Assembly: GCF_015533855.1 (NCBI RefSeq)
Contig: NZ_AP024154.1
Span: 1,983,501 to 2,047,500, forward strand
Origin: Echinicola sp. 20G
GTDB taxonomy: Bacteria > Bacteroidota > Bacteroidia > Cytophagales > Cyclobacteriaceae
DNA length: 64,000 nucleotides
Direction of reading: 5' to 3'
The notes below the pieces were generated by a model that saw nothing but the letters and a program-made list of their open reading frames with translations, had not been told where the DNA came from and did no database searches. Of the stretch, positions 18,261 through 26,888 are shown one piece after another. Both the position numbers and the translations under genes were made by a program. How positions within the stretch are numbered: position 1 is the stretch's first letter; every line of letters begins with the position of its first letter.

Positions 18261-19019
18261 ATGAAAACGACAGGTTTGATTGCCATGTTGCTGGGGATTA
18301 TTGTGTTCTCTGCCAAGGCGCAAGAAGTAGAAAATGAGCTTTCCCGAAACCAACAGGAATGGCTGGATAAAGGCTGGCCGGTGACTGATACTTTGCAGTT
18401 TAGCCTGCCCAATGAAGGAAAGGTCTTGTTTTATTTTAACAATACAGAGTTCTCCGTAGAGCAGCTTACTTCTGAACTAGCGCCGCTGATGAAGAATGCG
18501 ACCAAATTTCCTGAGTTTGAAACCAGGGCTTATCGGGTTGCCGATAATTTCGCTCCAACAAGTCTTAAAACGGTAAAAAACACCATTGACATTAAGTATG
18601 GAAAGCATTTGGAAAGTATTGAGTTGGGGATTCCCGTTGGCTTGGATTTTACGGCTGGGTACTTTACACCAGAAGTAGGATTTCGGGCACACTTGTCTTT
18701 GCCAGGGTATAGCTTGGGAGCCTCGATTACCAATACGGTGTACTTTCCGGATAGGGAAGCAGGAGAGATAGAGGTCAACAGTAATTGGTTTTTGAATGCA
18801 GAGTTTTCTTGGAACAAAGGTCAAAGGATTGTCAACAACGATCAAACCATACAACTGGGCGTTTTGTTGAATCAAGGGAGCTACAAACTGTTCAATGGGA
18901 CTACTTTGAAAGCAGTTTATAGACATCGGGTAAGTAACCACCTTTATATTCAGGCAGGTGTGGTCGGTACTAATGATTTGAAAACCTTTTACCCGACAAT
19001 TGGTGTGAGGTTTTGGTAG
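18261..19019 (+). CDS. Secreted envelope protein, unknown function
   Basis: The 252-residue protein has a signal peptide (MKTTGLIAMLLGIIVFSAKA, then QEVENELS). The second half looks like beta strands ending FYPTIGVRFW, with the C-terminal aromatic of an outer-membrane barrel. It lies 58 bp after the putative anti-sigma gene, so it may be part of the sigma module, either as effector or signal sensor. I do not recognise a family. Confidence 0.55.
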   Translation: MKTTGLIAMLLGIIVFSAKAQEVENELSRNQQEWLDKGWPVTDTLQFSLPNEGKVLFYFNNTEFSVEQLTSELAPLMKNATKFPEFETRAYRVADNFAPTSLKTVKNTIDIKYGKHLESIELGIPVGLDFTAGYFTPEVGFRAHLSLPGYSLGASITNTVYFPDREAGEIEVNSNWFLNAEFSWNKGQRIVNNDQTIQLGVLLNQGSYKLFNGTTLKAVYRHRVSNHLYIQAGVVGTNDLKTFYPTIGVRFW

Positions 19020-19040
19020 TTAGTCGAGTTTTTGCAATTA

Positions 19041-19080
19041 AACAACAAAGGCCTACCAAACTTGGTAGGCCTTTGTTGTT
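19041..19080. terminator. Bidirectional intrinsic terminator
   Basis: AACAACAAAGGCCTACCAA and its complement form a stem of about 19 bp between convergent genes, with T-rich ends for both directions. Confidence 0.85.
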
Positions 19081-19094
19081 GAGAAATATTGATT

Positions 19095-19574
19095 CTATCG
19101 AATTCTATCCACGGATTTTACCAGCATTTCATCTTTACGGATAAATCTGTTGGCCACGATATTGAAAACCATGGCTACGATAATGCAGTAAAAGCCAATC
19201 ATAAATGCCCCGCTGGCCGTAGGGTTGAAATCTATATTGAAGCTATAGGTCAAGTACACGATAAGGCCAAGGTTGATCACCATGACCAAGGAATTGATCA
19301 TGTTAAGAAACATTTGTTTGGTTCTGGTTTTGAACTGGCTCAAACTGTAGAGGGCGATCAAAGCAGCCAAAATGGCCAAAGCACCGATGTAGAAGGTGCC
19401 AGTTTCCTCAATTACAGTATCATTGGCTACATCCAAATGGGTCATATACCAGGCCGTCAATGTCATGGTTTCAGTTTGTCCTGTATTTACTTGTGACCAA
19501 ATAGGAAAATAAGTGACCAATAGCATGGCTACAGCTACAAGAAATAGAAAGATCGTTTGTACGCGTTGTATCAT
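19095..19574 (-). CDS. DUF4293 family membrane protein
   Basis: This 159-residue protein begins MIQRVQTIFLFLVAVAMLL and has four membrane helices, the family layout found across Bacteroidota. Function is unknown. It is convergent with the envelope gene of the sigma module and separated from it by the hairpin at 19041-19080. Confidence 0.8.
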   Translation of the reverse strand: MIQRVQTIFLFLVAVAMLLVTYFPIWSQVNTGQTETMTLTAWYMTHLDVANDTVIEETGTFYIGALAILAALIALYSLSQFKTRTKQMFLNMINSLVMVINLGLIVYLTYSFNIDFNPTASGAFMIGFYCIIVAMVFNIVANRFIRKDEMLVKSVDRIR

Positions 19575-19666
19575 TGTTGAATTTTAAAACTTTTGACAAA
19601 GAAACAGGGTAATTTGAATATTCGCAAGGATTAGTGGTAAAGCACTTTTAAATTCCGCTGGAATAG

Positions 19667-19674
19667 TATCTTTG
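19667..19674 (+). promoter_or_regulatory. -7 promoter element of truA, near-leaderless
   Basis: TATCTTTG matches TAnnTTTG exactly. Only 7 bp separate it from the truA ATG at 19682, so the mRNA leader would be about 3-4 nt. The -33 element is weak. Confidence 0.45.
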
Positions 19675-19681
19675 TGGATTG

Positions 19682-20437
19682 ATGGAAACACTTAGAAGGT
19701 ATTTTCTGGAAGTAGCCTACAAAGGCACCCATTATCATGGCTGGCAGGTACAGCCCAATGCCATGACCGTACAGGAGAAAATCAACCATGCCCTTAAAAC
19801 CATATTGAGAAAGGAAATAGAAACCATGGGCAGTGGCCGGACGGACACTGGAGTGCATGGAAAGCAACAGTATTTGCATTTTGATTTTGAGGGAGATTTG
19901 GAAAGGAGGACGTTTCTCAAAAAGCTAAATGCCGTTTTACCAAAAGATATCAGTGCCTATAATCTTCAAAAAGTTAAGCCTGAAGCACATGCTCGCTTCG
20001 ATGCAGCATGGAGAAGTTATGAATATTACATCTCTTTACGAAAAAATCCGTTTGAAGAAGAGTTGTCTTGGCATTGTTACTATCAATTGGATTTGGGTTT
20101 GATGAATTCAGCTGCCCAGCTTTTACTGGCACACCGGGATTTTGAATGCTTTAGTAAGGTGAAGACTGAAGTGAATCATTTTGAATGTGAAATAAAAACA
20201 GCTTTTTGGGAACAAAAAGACCAACATTTGATTTTCCATATAACGGCAAACCGATTTTTGAGGGGAATGGTACGGGCCATAGTGGGGACGATGGTGGAAG
20301 TGGGGACAGGGAAGCTTGATTTAGAAGGGTTTCAAAACATATTGGACAGTAGAAGTAGAGGCAAAGCTGGAGCCGCCGCACCGCCACAAGGCTTGTATTT
20401 GAGTGAAGTGACTTATCCTGAAAGAATATTTATATAA
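19682..20437 (+). CDS. truA: tRNA pseudouridine synthase A
   Basis: This 251-residue enzyme isomerises uridines 38-40 in the tRNA anticodon arm. The catalytic Asp 55 lies in GSGRTDTGVHG, and FLRGMVRAIVGTMVEVG is the conserved C-terminal segment. The usual GVHA reads GVHG here. A TTG at 19679 could also start translation, but the adjacent ATG 19682 is favoured. The ABC exporter follows after 14 bp and may share its transcript. Confidence 0.95.
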   Translation: METLRRYFLEVAYKGTHYHGWQVQPNAMTVQEKINHALKTILRKEIETMGSGRTDTGVHGKQQYLHFDFEGDLERRTFLKKLNAVLPKDISAYNLQKVKPEAHARFDAAWRSYEYYISLRKNPFEEELSWHCYYQLDLGLMNSAAQLLLAHRDFECFSKVKTEVNHFECEIKTAFWEQKDQHLIFHITANRFLRGMVRAIVGTMVEVGTGKLDLEGFQNILDSRSRGKAGAAAPPQGLYLSEVTYPERIFI

Positions 20438-20451
20438 AACAGTATTAGATT

Positions 20452-22224
20452 TTGAGTCTGGAAAAAGAAAATGAAAGGAGTGGAGACATCATAGACACCC
20501 AGGTGTTGAGAAAACTCTACCAATTTGTAAAACCATATCAGGGCAGGTTTTTCTTTTTGATCTTCCTGACAATTGCCTTGGCTGCGCTTGCTCCAACACG
20601 ACCGCTATTCATCCAAATGGCAATAGATGATCATGTGGCCATTGGTGATCAAGAAGGATTGCTGCAAATAATCTACCTTTTAATAGGCTTATTGATACTG
20701 CAAGCGGTTGTTCAGTTTGCACATACTTACCTTTCAGGATGGATCGGTCAGGTAATCATCAGGGACATTCGTACCAAACTGTATCGCCACTTATTGAAGA
20801 TGCGTTTGAAGTTTTTTGATAATACGCCTATTGGTCGTTTAGTGACCCGGAATATTTCAGATATAGAGACACTTTCCAATGTATTCAGTGAAGGTCTGGC
20901 AGCGATTATAGGAGATTTGCTGCAATTGGTTACCATTTTGGGTGTAATGTTTTGGGTGGATTGGAAGCTGACCTTGGTCAGTTTATGCACTTTGCCATTG
21001 CTGATCATTTCTACTTATGTTTTTAAGGAGAAGGTCAAAGTGGCCTTTAATGAAGTGAGGAATGCTGTTTCCAACCTGAACTCTTTTCTTCAAGAGCATA
21101 TCACTGGGATGAATATTGTGCAGATCTTTAACCGTGAGGCGAGTGAATACAAAAAGTTTAAAGAGATCAATACAGAACATAAAAAGGCTCATGTAAAGTC
21201 TGTGATGTATTACTCCGTTTACTATCCTGTTGCAGAGATTATTCAGGCTATTGGGATTGGTCTGGTGGTCTGGTATGGCGCTACTGGAGTGTTTGGGTTA
21301 GACCTAAAGGTAGGGGTGTTGATTTCTTTCATCATGTATTTGCAATTGTTTTTCCGACCCATTCGAATGTTGGCTGATCGATTTAATACTTTGCAGATGG
21401 GTGTGGTGAGTTCTTCCCGGATTTTTAAGTTGTTGGAAAGCCAAGAGCACATTGCCAATGAAGGAGAGTTAAAGCCAGAAAAAATCAAAGGGAATATCAA
21501 ACTGGAGCATGTTTGGTTTGCTTATAATGATGAGGAATGGGTGCTGAAGGACATTAATTTCAAAGTGAAGCATGGTGAGACGGTGGCTTTAGTGGGTGCC
21601 ACAGGAGCTGGAAAATCTTCTATCATCAATTTGATCAGCAGGTTCTATGATATCAATAAAGGTAGTATCAAGGTGGACGGCACAGATATCAAGGACTATG
21701 AGTTGGGCGTGCTTCGCAAGCACATAGGGGTGGTGCTCCAAGATGTGTTTTTGTTTTCAGATACCATTTATTTCAATATCACGTTGGGCAATCCCGACAT
21801 CACTCGTGAGCAAGTGATGGAGGCAGCCGAGTTGGTGGGGGCAAAGAAGTTTATTGAGCGACTACCTGGAGGACTGGATTATAATGTGATGGAAAGAGGG
21901 GCTACCCTTTCAGTGGGCCAAAGGCAGTTGATTTCCTTTGTGAGGGCCATGGTGTACAATCCAGAAATCATCATCTTGGATGAAGCGACTTCCTCTGTAG
22001 ATACAGAAACAGAAGAGCTGATCCAAAGCGCCATAGATAAAATGATGAAAGGAAGAACTTCAATCGTTATTGCCCATAGGCTTTCTACCATCCAAAAGGC
22101 AGATAATATTATTGTGTTGCACAAAGGCGAGATTAAAGAAATGGGAACCCATGAAGTCTTGTTGGAGAAAGAAGGTTATTATGCCCAGCTTCACCAGATG
22201 CAGCTCAAGTCAATGGCCAACTAA
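20452..22224 (+). CDS. MdlB-like ABC exporter (TTG start)
   Basis: This 590-residue half-transporter has six membrane helices and an ATPase with Walker A GATGAGKS (382-389) and Walker B IIILDEATSSVD. The signature is LSVGQRQL, not LSGGQ, the variant typical of MdlB/YheI-like exporters. It starts with TTG (MSLEKENER); an in-frame stop lies just upstream at 20446 and no ATG is near. Such proteins export drugs or lipids as dimers. A partner half-transporter is not adjacent, so it is either a homodimer or pairs at a distance. Confidence 0.85.
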   Translation: MSLEKENERSGDIIDTQVLRKLYQFVKPYQGRFFFLIFLTIALAALAPTRPLFIQMAIDDHVAIGDQEGLLQIIYLLIGLLILQAVVQFAHTYLSGWIGQVIIRDIRTKLYRHLLKMRLKFFDNTPIGRLVTRNISDIETLSNVFSEGLAAIIGDLLQLVTILGVMFWVDWKLTLVSLCTLPLLIISTYVFKEKVKVAFNEVRNAVSNLNSFLQEHITGMNIVQIFNREASEYKKFKEINTEHKKAHVKSVMYYSVYYPVAEIIQAIGIGLVVWYGATGVFGLDLKVGVLISFIMYLQLFFRPIRMLADRFNTLQMGVVSSSRIFKLLESQEHIANEGELKPEKIKGNIKLEHVWFAYNDEEWVLKDINFKVKHGETVALVGATGAGKSSIINLISRFYDINKGSIKVDGTDIKDYELGVLRKHIGVVLQDVFLFSDTIYFNITLGNPDITREQVMEAAELVGAKKFIERLPGGLDYNVMERGATLSVGQRQLISFVRAMVYNPEIIILDEATSSVDTETEELIQSAIDKMMKGRTSIVIAHRLSTIQKADNIIVLHKGEIKEMGTHEVLLEKEGYYAQLHQMQLKSMAN

Positions 22225-22268
22225 GTAAAAATTTTCTTTAGGAAATAAGTCTATTTGATAATAGCAAT

Positions 22269-22276
22269 TAATTTTG
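22269..22276 (+). promoter_or_regulatory. -7 promoter element of the barrel gene at 22395
   Basis: TAATTTTG matches TAnnTTTG and would give a leader of about 115 nt. A -33 TTTG at proper distance is missing, so this is tentative. Confidence 0.35.
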
Positions 22277-22394
22277 CACCGTTAAAAGTAGGGAGTCACT
22301 TTAAACTTTAAAACTCCTTTAGAGGGGTCATGATCTATTCATTACGTCGTGATCCAAATTTTATTAAATCTCCGATTAAATTTTAATTCAACAA

Positions 22395-22976
22395 ATGAAA
22401 AAATTACTGCTATTGGTCATCTTTAGCTTGCCTGTTGTGGCATTTGCTCAAGAACAATCTATTGGTTTGAGAATAGGCGAACCATTGAGTATTACTTACA
22501 AAACTTTTATTGAAGAAAAGATTTCCATTGAAGCCATGATTGGTCGCGGTAGTGCCAATAGTTCCGCTTACTACAGAAAGGTGTTTGATAACAATAAGCC
22601 GGCACCAGGGGCATTTTACTTAAACCATAGTGCTGGAGGTGGGGTGTCTTTGAATGGCCGGGTGGCCTATCATGAGGATATCACGGCTGAGTTTGATATT
22701 ACAGAAGGTACCTTGTTGGCTTTTGGTGGAGCTGGTTTACAGTTGAGAAGTATTGGTTTGGAATATGCTTACGAGGAAGCTCCTGATGCTAACGTGGTAA
22801 GGTATGAGAGTAGAAATAACATCGACTTCGGCCCAGAAGTATTTGGTGGTGCAGAGTATTATTTTGAGGAAATGCCAATCAGTGTTTTTGCGGAACTGGG
22901 TTTGATGTTGGAAATTGCCGATCGTCCTGGGCATGTCAAGCTACAAGGTGGGATTGGCGCTAGATATATTTTCTAA
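22395..22976 (+). CDS. Outer-membrane beta-barrel-like protein
   Basis: The 193-residue product has a signal peptide (MKKLLLLVIFSLPVVAFA, then QEQSIGLRIGEP) and alternating strands ending GGIGARYIF. The motif SIGLRIGEPLSITYK is seen in small Bacteroidota barrel proteins. Function is unknown. The next gene begins one base after its stop, so the two form an operon. Confidence 0.65.
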   Translation: MKKLLLLVIFSLPVVAFAQEQSIGLRIGEPLSITYKTFIEEKISIEAMIGRGSANSSAYYRKVFDNNKPAPGAFYLNHSAGGGVSLNGRVAYHEDITAEFDITEGTLLAFGGAGLQLRSIGLEYAYEEAPDANVVRYESRNNIDFGPEVFGGAEYYFEEMPISVFAELGLMLEIADRPGHVKLQGGIGARYIF

Positions 22977-22977
22977 G

Positions 22978-23496
22978 ATGAAAATTGCAGGCATTATTGT
23001 GGGAGTCATTGCTTTGCTTGGCTTTGGGGCTTTTGCCTATTTGGGCGGTTTTGAGGAAATTTCACTCAAGGTGGAAGAAGTGGGTGATGTCAGGCTATAT
23101 GGCTTGACCTATATAGGAACACCGCAAGATGAAGGGCTTAAGCAAACCTTTGAAAAGGTGGAAGGGTTAAAACAGTCAAACCCCTCGGCTGTATTGCATA
23201 CAATTTATATGATCGAGCCGGCAGGGAAGTTGGATACCATGCAAGTTTTTGTAGGTCTGGATCGTTTGGAGAATAGTGATGGCGGTAATTGGGAGGAAAA
23301 GGTTATCTTCGCAAAGTCAGCTGTTGTAGCGGATCTAAAATTCAATAAACTGGTGATGCCCAGACCTGAAAAGGTGAAGGATAGAATCAAGGGATTTGCA
23401 AAGGAAGAAGGCTTGGCATTGCAAGGTGTTTATATTGATAGGTTGATAGCAGAGGACCATGTTCAGGTCATTGCGCCAATCAAATCCGGAAATTAA
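22978..23496 (+). CDS. Membrane-anchored protein, possibly GyrI-like fold
   Basis: Chosen start ATG 22978 gives 172 residues (MKIAGIIVGVIALLGFGAFA): one N-terminal membrane helix, then a soluble domain. An upstream start would overlap the barrel gene, and the 1-bp gap favours this one. The domain's alternating strand pattern loosely recalls GyrI/SOUL-type small-molecule-binding folds. That is a guess from pattern, not a motif match. Confidence 0.55.
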   Translation: MKIAGIIVGVIALLGFGAFAYLGGFEEISLKVEEVGDVRLYGLTYIGTPQDEGLKQTFEKVEGLKQSNPSAVLHTIYMIEPAGKLDTMQVFVGLDRLENSDGGNWEEKVIFAKSAVVADLKFNKLVMPRPEKVKDRIKGFAKEEGLALQGVYIDRLIAEDHVQVIAPIKSGN

Positions 23497-23616
23497 AGAT
23501 TTTGTGAAAACTGGTACGGTTTTAGTAAAACAAACGAAAAGGTTATTTATAAAGAAAGAAACATAATTTCTAAAAAACCGTCTAGAGAAAATAATGTAAT
23601 ACTAAACTCCCCTATT

Positions 23617-24135
23617 ATGAAAAAACTATTTTTGATTTTATTCGTGGCCACAGGAATCATCATGCAAGCATGTGAAGGGCCAGAAGGACCTCCAGGTGAA
23701 CCGGGGATAAATATTGTTGGTGAGGCTTACGAGGTTGAAGTTAGTTTTAATGCCGAGAATAATTATATCGAGTTTTTTGATTTCACAGAGCCACTTGTTG
23801 AAGGAGATGCAGTATTGGTTTATATGTATGAAGCTTCACCAGTAGATTCAGAGGCGTTTGCATGGAGACTTTTGCCGCAAACCTTTTACTTTGAAAATGG
23901 AATTTTGGTTTATAATTTTGATTATACACCAGTTGACTTCAGTATTTTCTTGGATAACTCTCCTATAGATTTTGCACAATTAGACTCTTACTGGACAGAC
24001 AATCTGTTGTTCAGGGTAGTGGTTTTGCCGGCAGATTTAGTCAGCTCAAGTGCAAGAATGGATTTCTATGACTATGAAGCAACCATGAAATATCTTGATA
24101 TTGAGGAAGGGGATTTTATTAGATTGACTAGATAA
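23617..24135 (+). CDS. Lipoprotein with short collagen-like segment
   Basis: This 172-residue protein has a signal and lipobox MKKLFLILFVATGIIMQAC. Directly after the Cys come Gly-X-Y triplets (GPEGPPGEPG), then an acidic beta-rich domain (EGDAVLVYMYEA). Many Bacteroidota lipoproteins show such triplets near the N-terminus, probably as a flexible linker. Function is unknown. A strong terminator follows. Confidence 0.65.
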   Translation: MKKLFLILFVATGIIMQACEGPEGPPGEPGINIVGEAYEVEVSFNAENNYIEFFDFTEPLVEGDAVLVYMYEASPVDSEAFAWRLLPQTFYFENGILVYNFDYTPVDFSIFLDNSPIDFAQLDSYWTDNLLFRVVVLPADLVSSSARMDFYDYEATMKYLDIEEGDFIRLTR

Positions 24136-24153
24136 ATATCCCAAAAGAATTTG

Positions 24154-24190
24154 AAAGCCACCGAAGATCTTTTGGTGGCTTTTTTGTTTT
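24154..24190 (+). terminator. Intrinsic terminator
   Basis: AAAGCCACC / GGTGGCTTT closes an AT-rich loop and is followed by a long T-run, after the collagen-like lipoprotein gene. Confidence 0.85.
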
Positions 24191-24259
24191 TTAGAAGTCC
24201 ATGAATGGAAAGCTAAGTCCATTTAAGTTTGATGGTTCGTATTATTTATTGCAATCAAC

Positions 24260-24267
24260 TATCTTTG
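24260..24267 (+). promoter_or_regulatory. -7 promoter element of hemE, leaderless prediction
   Basis: TATCTTTG matches TAnnTTTG, and the hemE ATG begins 4 bp later, where transcription is expected to start. The -33 element is poor. Confidence 0.45.
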
Positions 24268-24271
24268 TGCC

Positions 24272-25321
24272 ATGCAATTTAAAAATGACTTGATATTGAG
24301 GGCTGCCCGTGGGGAGCAAGTAGAAAGAACACCTGTTTGGTTGATGAGGCAAGCAGGAAGGATTTTACCCGAATACCGGGAAGTGCGGAATAGCGTTAGC
24401 GGATTTATAGAATTGGCACAAACTCCAGAGCTGGCGGCTGAAGTTACCATACAGCCTGTGGATCTCTTGGGGGTGGATGCAGCTATTATTTTCTCGGATA
24501 TCTTGGTGATTCCGGAGGCAATGGGCTTGCCTTATGAGATGATAGAAAAGAGAGGGCCAAAATTTCCTAAAACCGTGTCCTCTGCTACAGATTTAAAGAA
24601 GTTGAGAATTGCAAATGGGGTGGATGATTTAAGTTATGTGATCGATGCCATCAAAATCACCAAGAAGGCCTTGAATGGACGTGTGCCATTGATTGGTTTT
24701 GCTGGAGCTCCTTGGACCATTTTTGCATATATGGTGGAAGGATCAGGAAGCAAGACCTTCTCCAAGTCCAGGGCTATGCTTTATCAGGAGCCTGAATTGG
24801 CTGAATTGCTTTTGGATATGATCACCAAGTCTACCATTAATTACCTGAAAGCCCAGATTGCAGCTGGAGCAGATATGGTGCAGATATTTGACAGTTGGGC
24901 AGGAATATTGCCTCCTGATCATTATAAAAAGTATTCTTTGAAATATATTTCCACAATTTGCGATGCCATCACCGAGGTGCCGGTAACTGTTTTTGCCAAA
25001 GGAGCATTCTTTGCAAGGGAAGAAATGGCCCAACTCAATTGTGAAACTATTGGCCTGGATTGGAACATGGGCATTGCAGAGTCGAGGAAGCTTATCGGAG
25101 CAGGAAAGACGTTGCAAGGTAACCTAGATCCTGCGGCATTATATGGCTCAGCAGCTGAGGTAGAAGCAGCAACCAAAAGAATGCTGGATCAGTTTGGGAT
25201 GGGAAGGCACATTGCCAACTTGGGGCATGGTGTTTACCCTGATATTGATCCTGAAAAGGTAAAAGTCTTTATCAATACTGTAAAGGAATACAGTTCTCAA
25301 ATGAGAGCGGAAACAGTATAA
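24272..25321 (+). CDS. hemE: Uroporphyrinogen decarboxylase
   Basis: This 349-residue cytosolic enzyme decarboxylates uroporphyrinogen III to coproporphyrinogen III. The signature [19 protein letters not shown] is at the N-terminus with the substrate-binding arginines. Also visible are [28 protein letters not shown] and the C-terminal [15 protein letters not shown]. Length is normal. The gene is monocistronic, flanked by two terminators. Confidence 0.96.
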   Translation: MQFKNDLILRAARGEQVERTPVWLMRQAGRILPEYREVRNSVSGFIELAQTPELAAEVTIQPVDLLGVDAAIIFSDILVIPEAMGLPYEMIEKRGPKFPKTVSSATDLKKLRIANGVDDLSYVIDAIKITKKALNGRVPLIGFAGAPWTIFAYMVEGSGSKTFSKSRAMLYQEPELAELLLDMITKSTINYLKAQIAAGADMVQIFDSWAGILPPDHYKKYSLKYISTICDAITEVPVTVFAKGAFFAREEMAQLNCETIGLDWNMGIAESRKLIGAGKTLQGNLDPAALYGSAAEVEAATKRMLDQFGMGRHIANLGHGVYPDIDPEKVKVFINTVKEYSSQMRAETV

Positions 25322-25350
25322 AATAAAATAGAAGTTTGAATACGGCTTAC

Positions 25351-25384
25351 AAACCTCCACCTGTTCAGGTGGAGGTTTTATTTT
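25351..25384. terminator. Bidirectional terminator overlapping the MOSC gene end
   Basis: AAACCTCCACC / GGTGGAGGTTT sits between convergent genes. The last codon of the minus-strand MOSC gene lies in the right arm. Confidence 0.85.
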
Positions 25385-26172
25385 ATAATAATTTTATCCC
25401 CTATTTTAATTACTCCATGATCTAGGGATATTAGGTTCTGGCCGAAAAGTACTTTTTTGTCCTTTAATCGGTAAGTAGCCAAAGTTCTGAGCGGTTCTTT
25501 TCCTTTGGTCCCGGTATTCTGATCCACGGTAGTGAGGACACATCTGGCACACGGCTTGGTTACTTTAAAACGCGTTTCTCCAATAATGATTTCACTCCAA
25601 AGGTCTTCCTCAAATGCTTTCCCACCAGAAAATACGATGTTGGGTCGGAAGCGCTCCATGGGGACAGGAGTATCCAATTTTTGATTGAGGTCATCCAAGG
25701 AGCATTGGCCAATCAATAGATAAGGCATAGCATCCGCAAAACTTACCGTTTCCCCATTGGTCGAATATTTTTCTTCGACATTACGGACCGTGCTTTCTGG
25801 CATAAAAACCAACTTACAATTTACTTTGAGGATTTTAGAAAACCATTGGTTGGCTCTAGAACTGACAATTTGGCCTTTGAGAGAGTCTTCCCATACATTA
25901 ACGGTTATAAATTCATCAGTTTCTGGAACAAAAGGGATTTCAAGGGTTAGTTCTGGCTGATGTTTATGTTGAACCTTTAAACTTTCTTCCTGCAGACTTA
26001 CTTGTAGCAAAGCCATATGGTGAAGCGTACGTTGCGTTAGGAATTTGCCTGATTCATCGACCAGCATCCACCTTCTGTCCCACCTAAAGCCCTTGGTTAG
26101 TACTTGAGCTTTCTCCACCCGGGTACCACCAAGCGACTTGATTGGGTAGATATAGATATCTTGAATTTTCAT
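25378..26172 (-). CDS. MOSC-domain protein (YcbX / mARC type)
   Basis: The 264-residue protein has the N-terminal barrel (IQDIYIYPIKSLGGTRVEKA, GFRWDRRWMLVDE) and a MOSC domain with RFRPNIVFSGG and the conserved Cys in KPCARCVLTTVD. Family members bind molybdenum cofactor through that Cys and reduce N-hydroxylated compounds with a redox partner. No ferredoxin domain is fused here, unlike E. coli YcbX, so an external partner is expected. Confidence 0.85.
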   Translation of the reverse strand: MKIQDIYIYPIKSLGGTRVEKAQVLTKGFRWDRRWMLVDESGKFLTQRTLHHMALLQVSLQEESLKVQHKHQPELTLEIPFVPETDEFITVNVWEDSLKGQIVSSRANQWFSKILKVNCKLVFMPESTVRNVEEKYSTNGETVSFADAMPYLLIGQCSLDDLNQKLDTPVPMERFRPNIVFSGGKAFEEDLWSEIIIGETRFKVTKPCARCVLTTVDQNTGTKGKEPLRTLATYRLKDKKVLFGQNLISLDHGVIKIGDKIIIK

Positions 26173-26219
26173 AGCTGACTTTTGATCAACTAAATTAAGA
26201 GGATTGTCAGAAAAAAATA

Positions 26220-26450
26220 TTAATAGTGAAGAAGTTCTTTGGGTTTGTCTGCTTGATCTGGGAGTAATTTCAAGATGATTTTATCAGAAGGAAACTTAAG
26301 ATCTTTTGCTTTAAGGGTTGAATCCGACTGTGAAATATTACTTGACTTTTGTGGCTTTTCATCCATTTCCGAAATAATGAAAGATACCAAAAGGCCTATC
26401 AAAAAGACCAGGGCCCATCGTACGCGTTCATCTTTACGGGAAATTTTCAT
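26220..26450 (-). CDS. Small single-pass membrane protein, unknown
   Basis: The 76-residue product has a basic N-terminus, one membrane helix (WALVFLIGLLVSFII, about 12-26) and a polar tail (SQSDSTLKAKDLKFPSDKI). I recognise no family. It lies 47 bp before the MOSC gene on the same strand and may be co-transcribed. Confidence 0.5.
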   Translation of the reverse strand: MKISRKDERVRWALVFLIGLLVSFIISEMDEKPQKSSNISQSDSTLKAKDLKFPSDKIILKLLPDQADKPKELLHY

Positions 26451-26781
26451 TTAATGTATTGGTGTGATTTACTTGTTTTAATAGTTTAATTCTGAAAAAT
26501 GCTATTGCTCTAGCATGCCTAATTGCAGATCATAACCAGTCCAAAAACTGATGCTTCATACTCTTTAGATGCGTTTGAGGACCAAAAGGTTGCATGAAGT
26601 ACATCAAAAAATGAAGATTTTAATAATAAATGTGACTAATCCTCTGATTAAAGTGACGGAGAAAATAATTGAGGTTTCTATATTCTAAACAGGGTTTGAC
26701 AAAATAACATTCTTAGAAAGTAATAGTAAAATAAGTTTGACAGACTTTTGTACCGATCAGAAAGTTATGTGTCATAAATAC

Positions 26782-26794
26782 TGCCAATCTGACA
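26782..26794 (+). promoter_or_regulatory. Palindromic operator upstream of dnaK
   Basis: TGCCAATCTGACA has the two-fold pattern TGnCA-N3-TGnCA. A further TGTCA lies just upstream (26770-26774). It is placed 21 bp before the sigma-54-like promoter. The rest of the 438-bp gap from 26451 holds no gene I can support. Confidence 0.4.
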
Positions 26795-26815
26795 CAGAAA
26801 GTTTCTGAAATAGGC

Positions 26816-26832
26816 TTGGCACATGAGTTGTT
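26816..26832 (+). promoter_or_regulatory. Sigma-54-like promoter of dnaK
   Basis: TTGGCAC-N5-TTGTT fits the -24/-12 pattern YTGGCAC-N5-TTGCW, with GG at 26818-26819 and exactly 10 bp to the -12 doublet. The one deviation is GT in place of GC at -12. The predicted start is near 26842, giving a leader of about 47 nt. No TAnnTTTG box or CIRCE repeat was seen. Confidence 0.45.
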
Positions 26833-26888
26833 AATTATGTTTTCGAGTAACAGATAGAATAACAGCAATAAAGAAATATAATAAAGTT

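Noticed and set aside
26451..26888. CIRCE element (HrcA operator) for dnaK
   Set aside because: No TTAGCACTC-N9-GAGTGCTAA or close variant is present.
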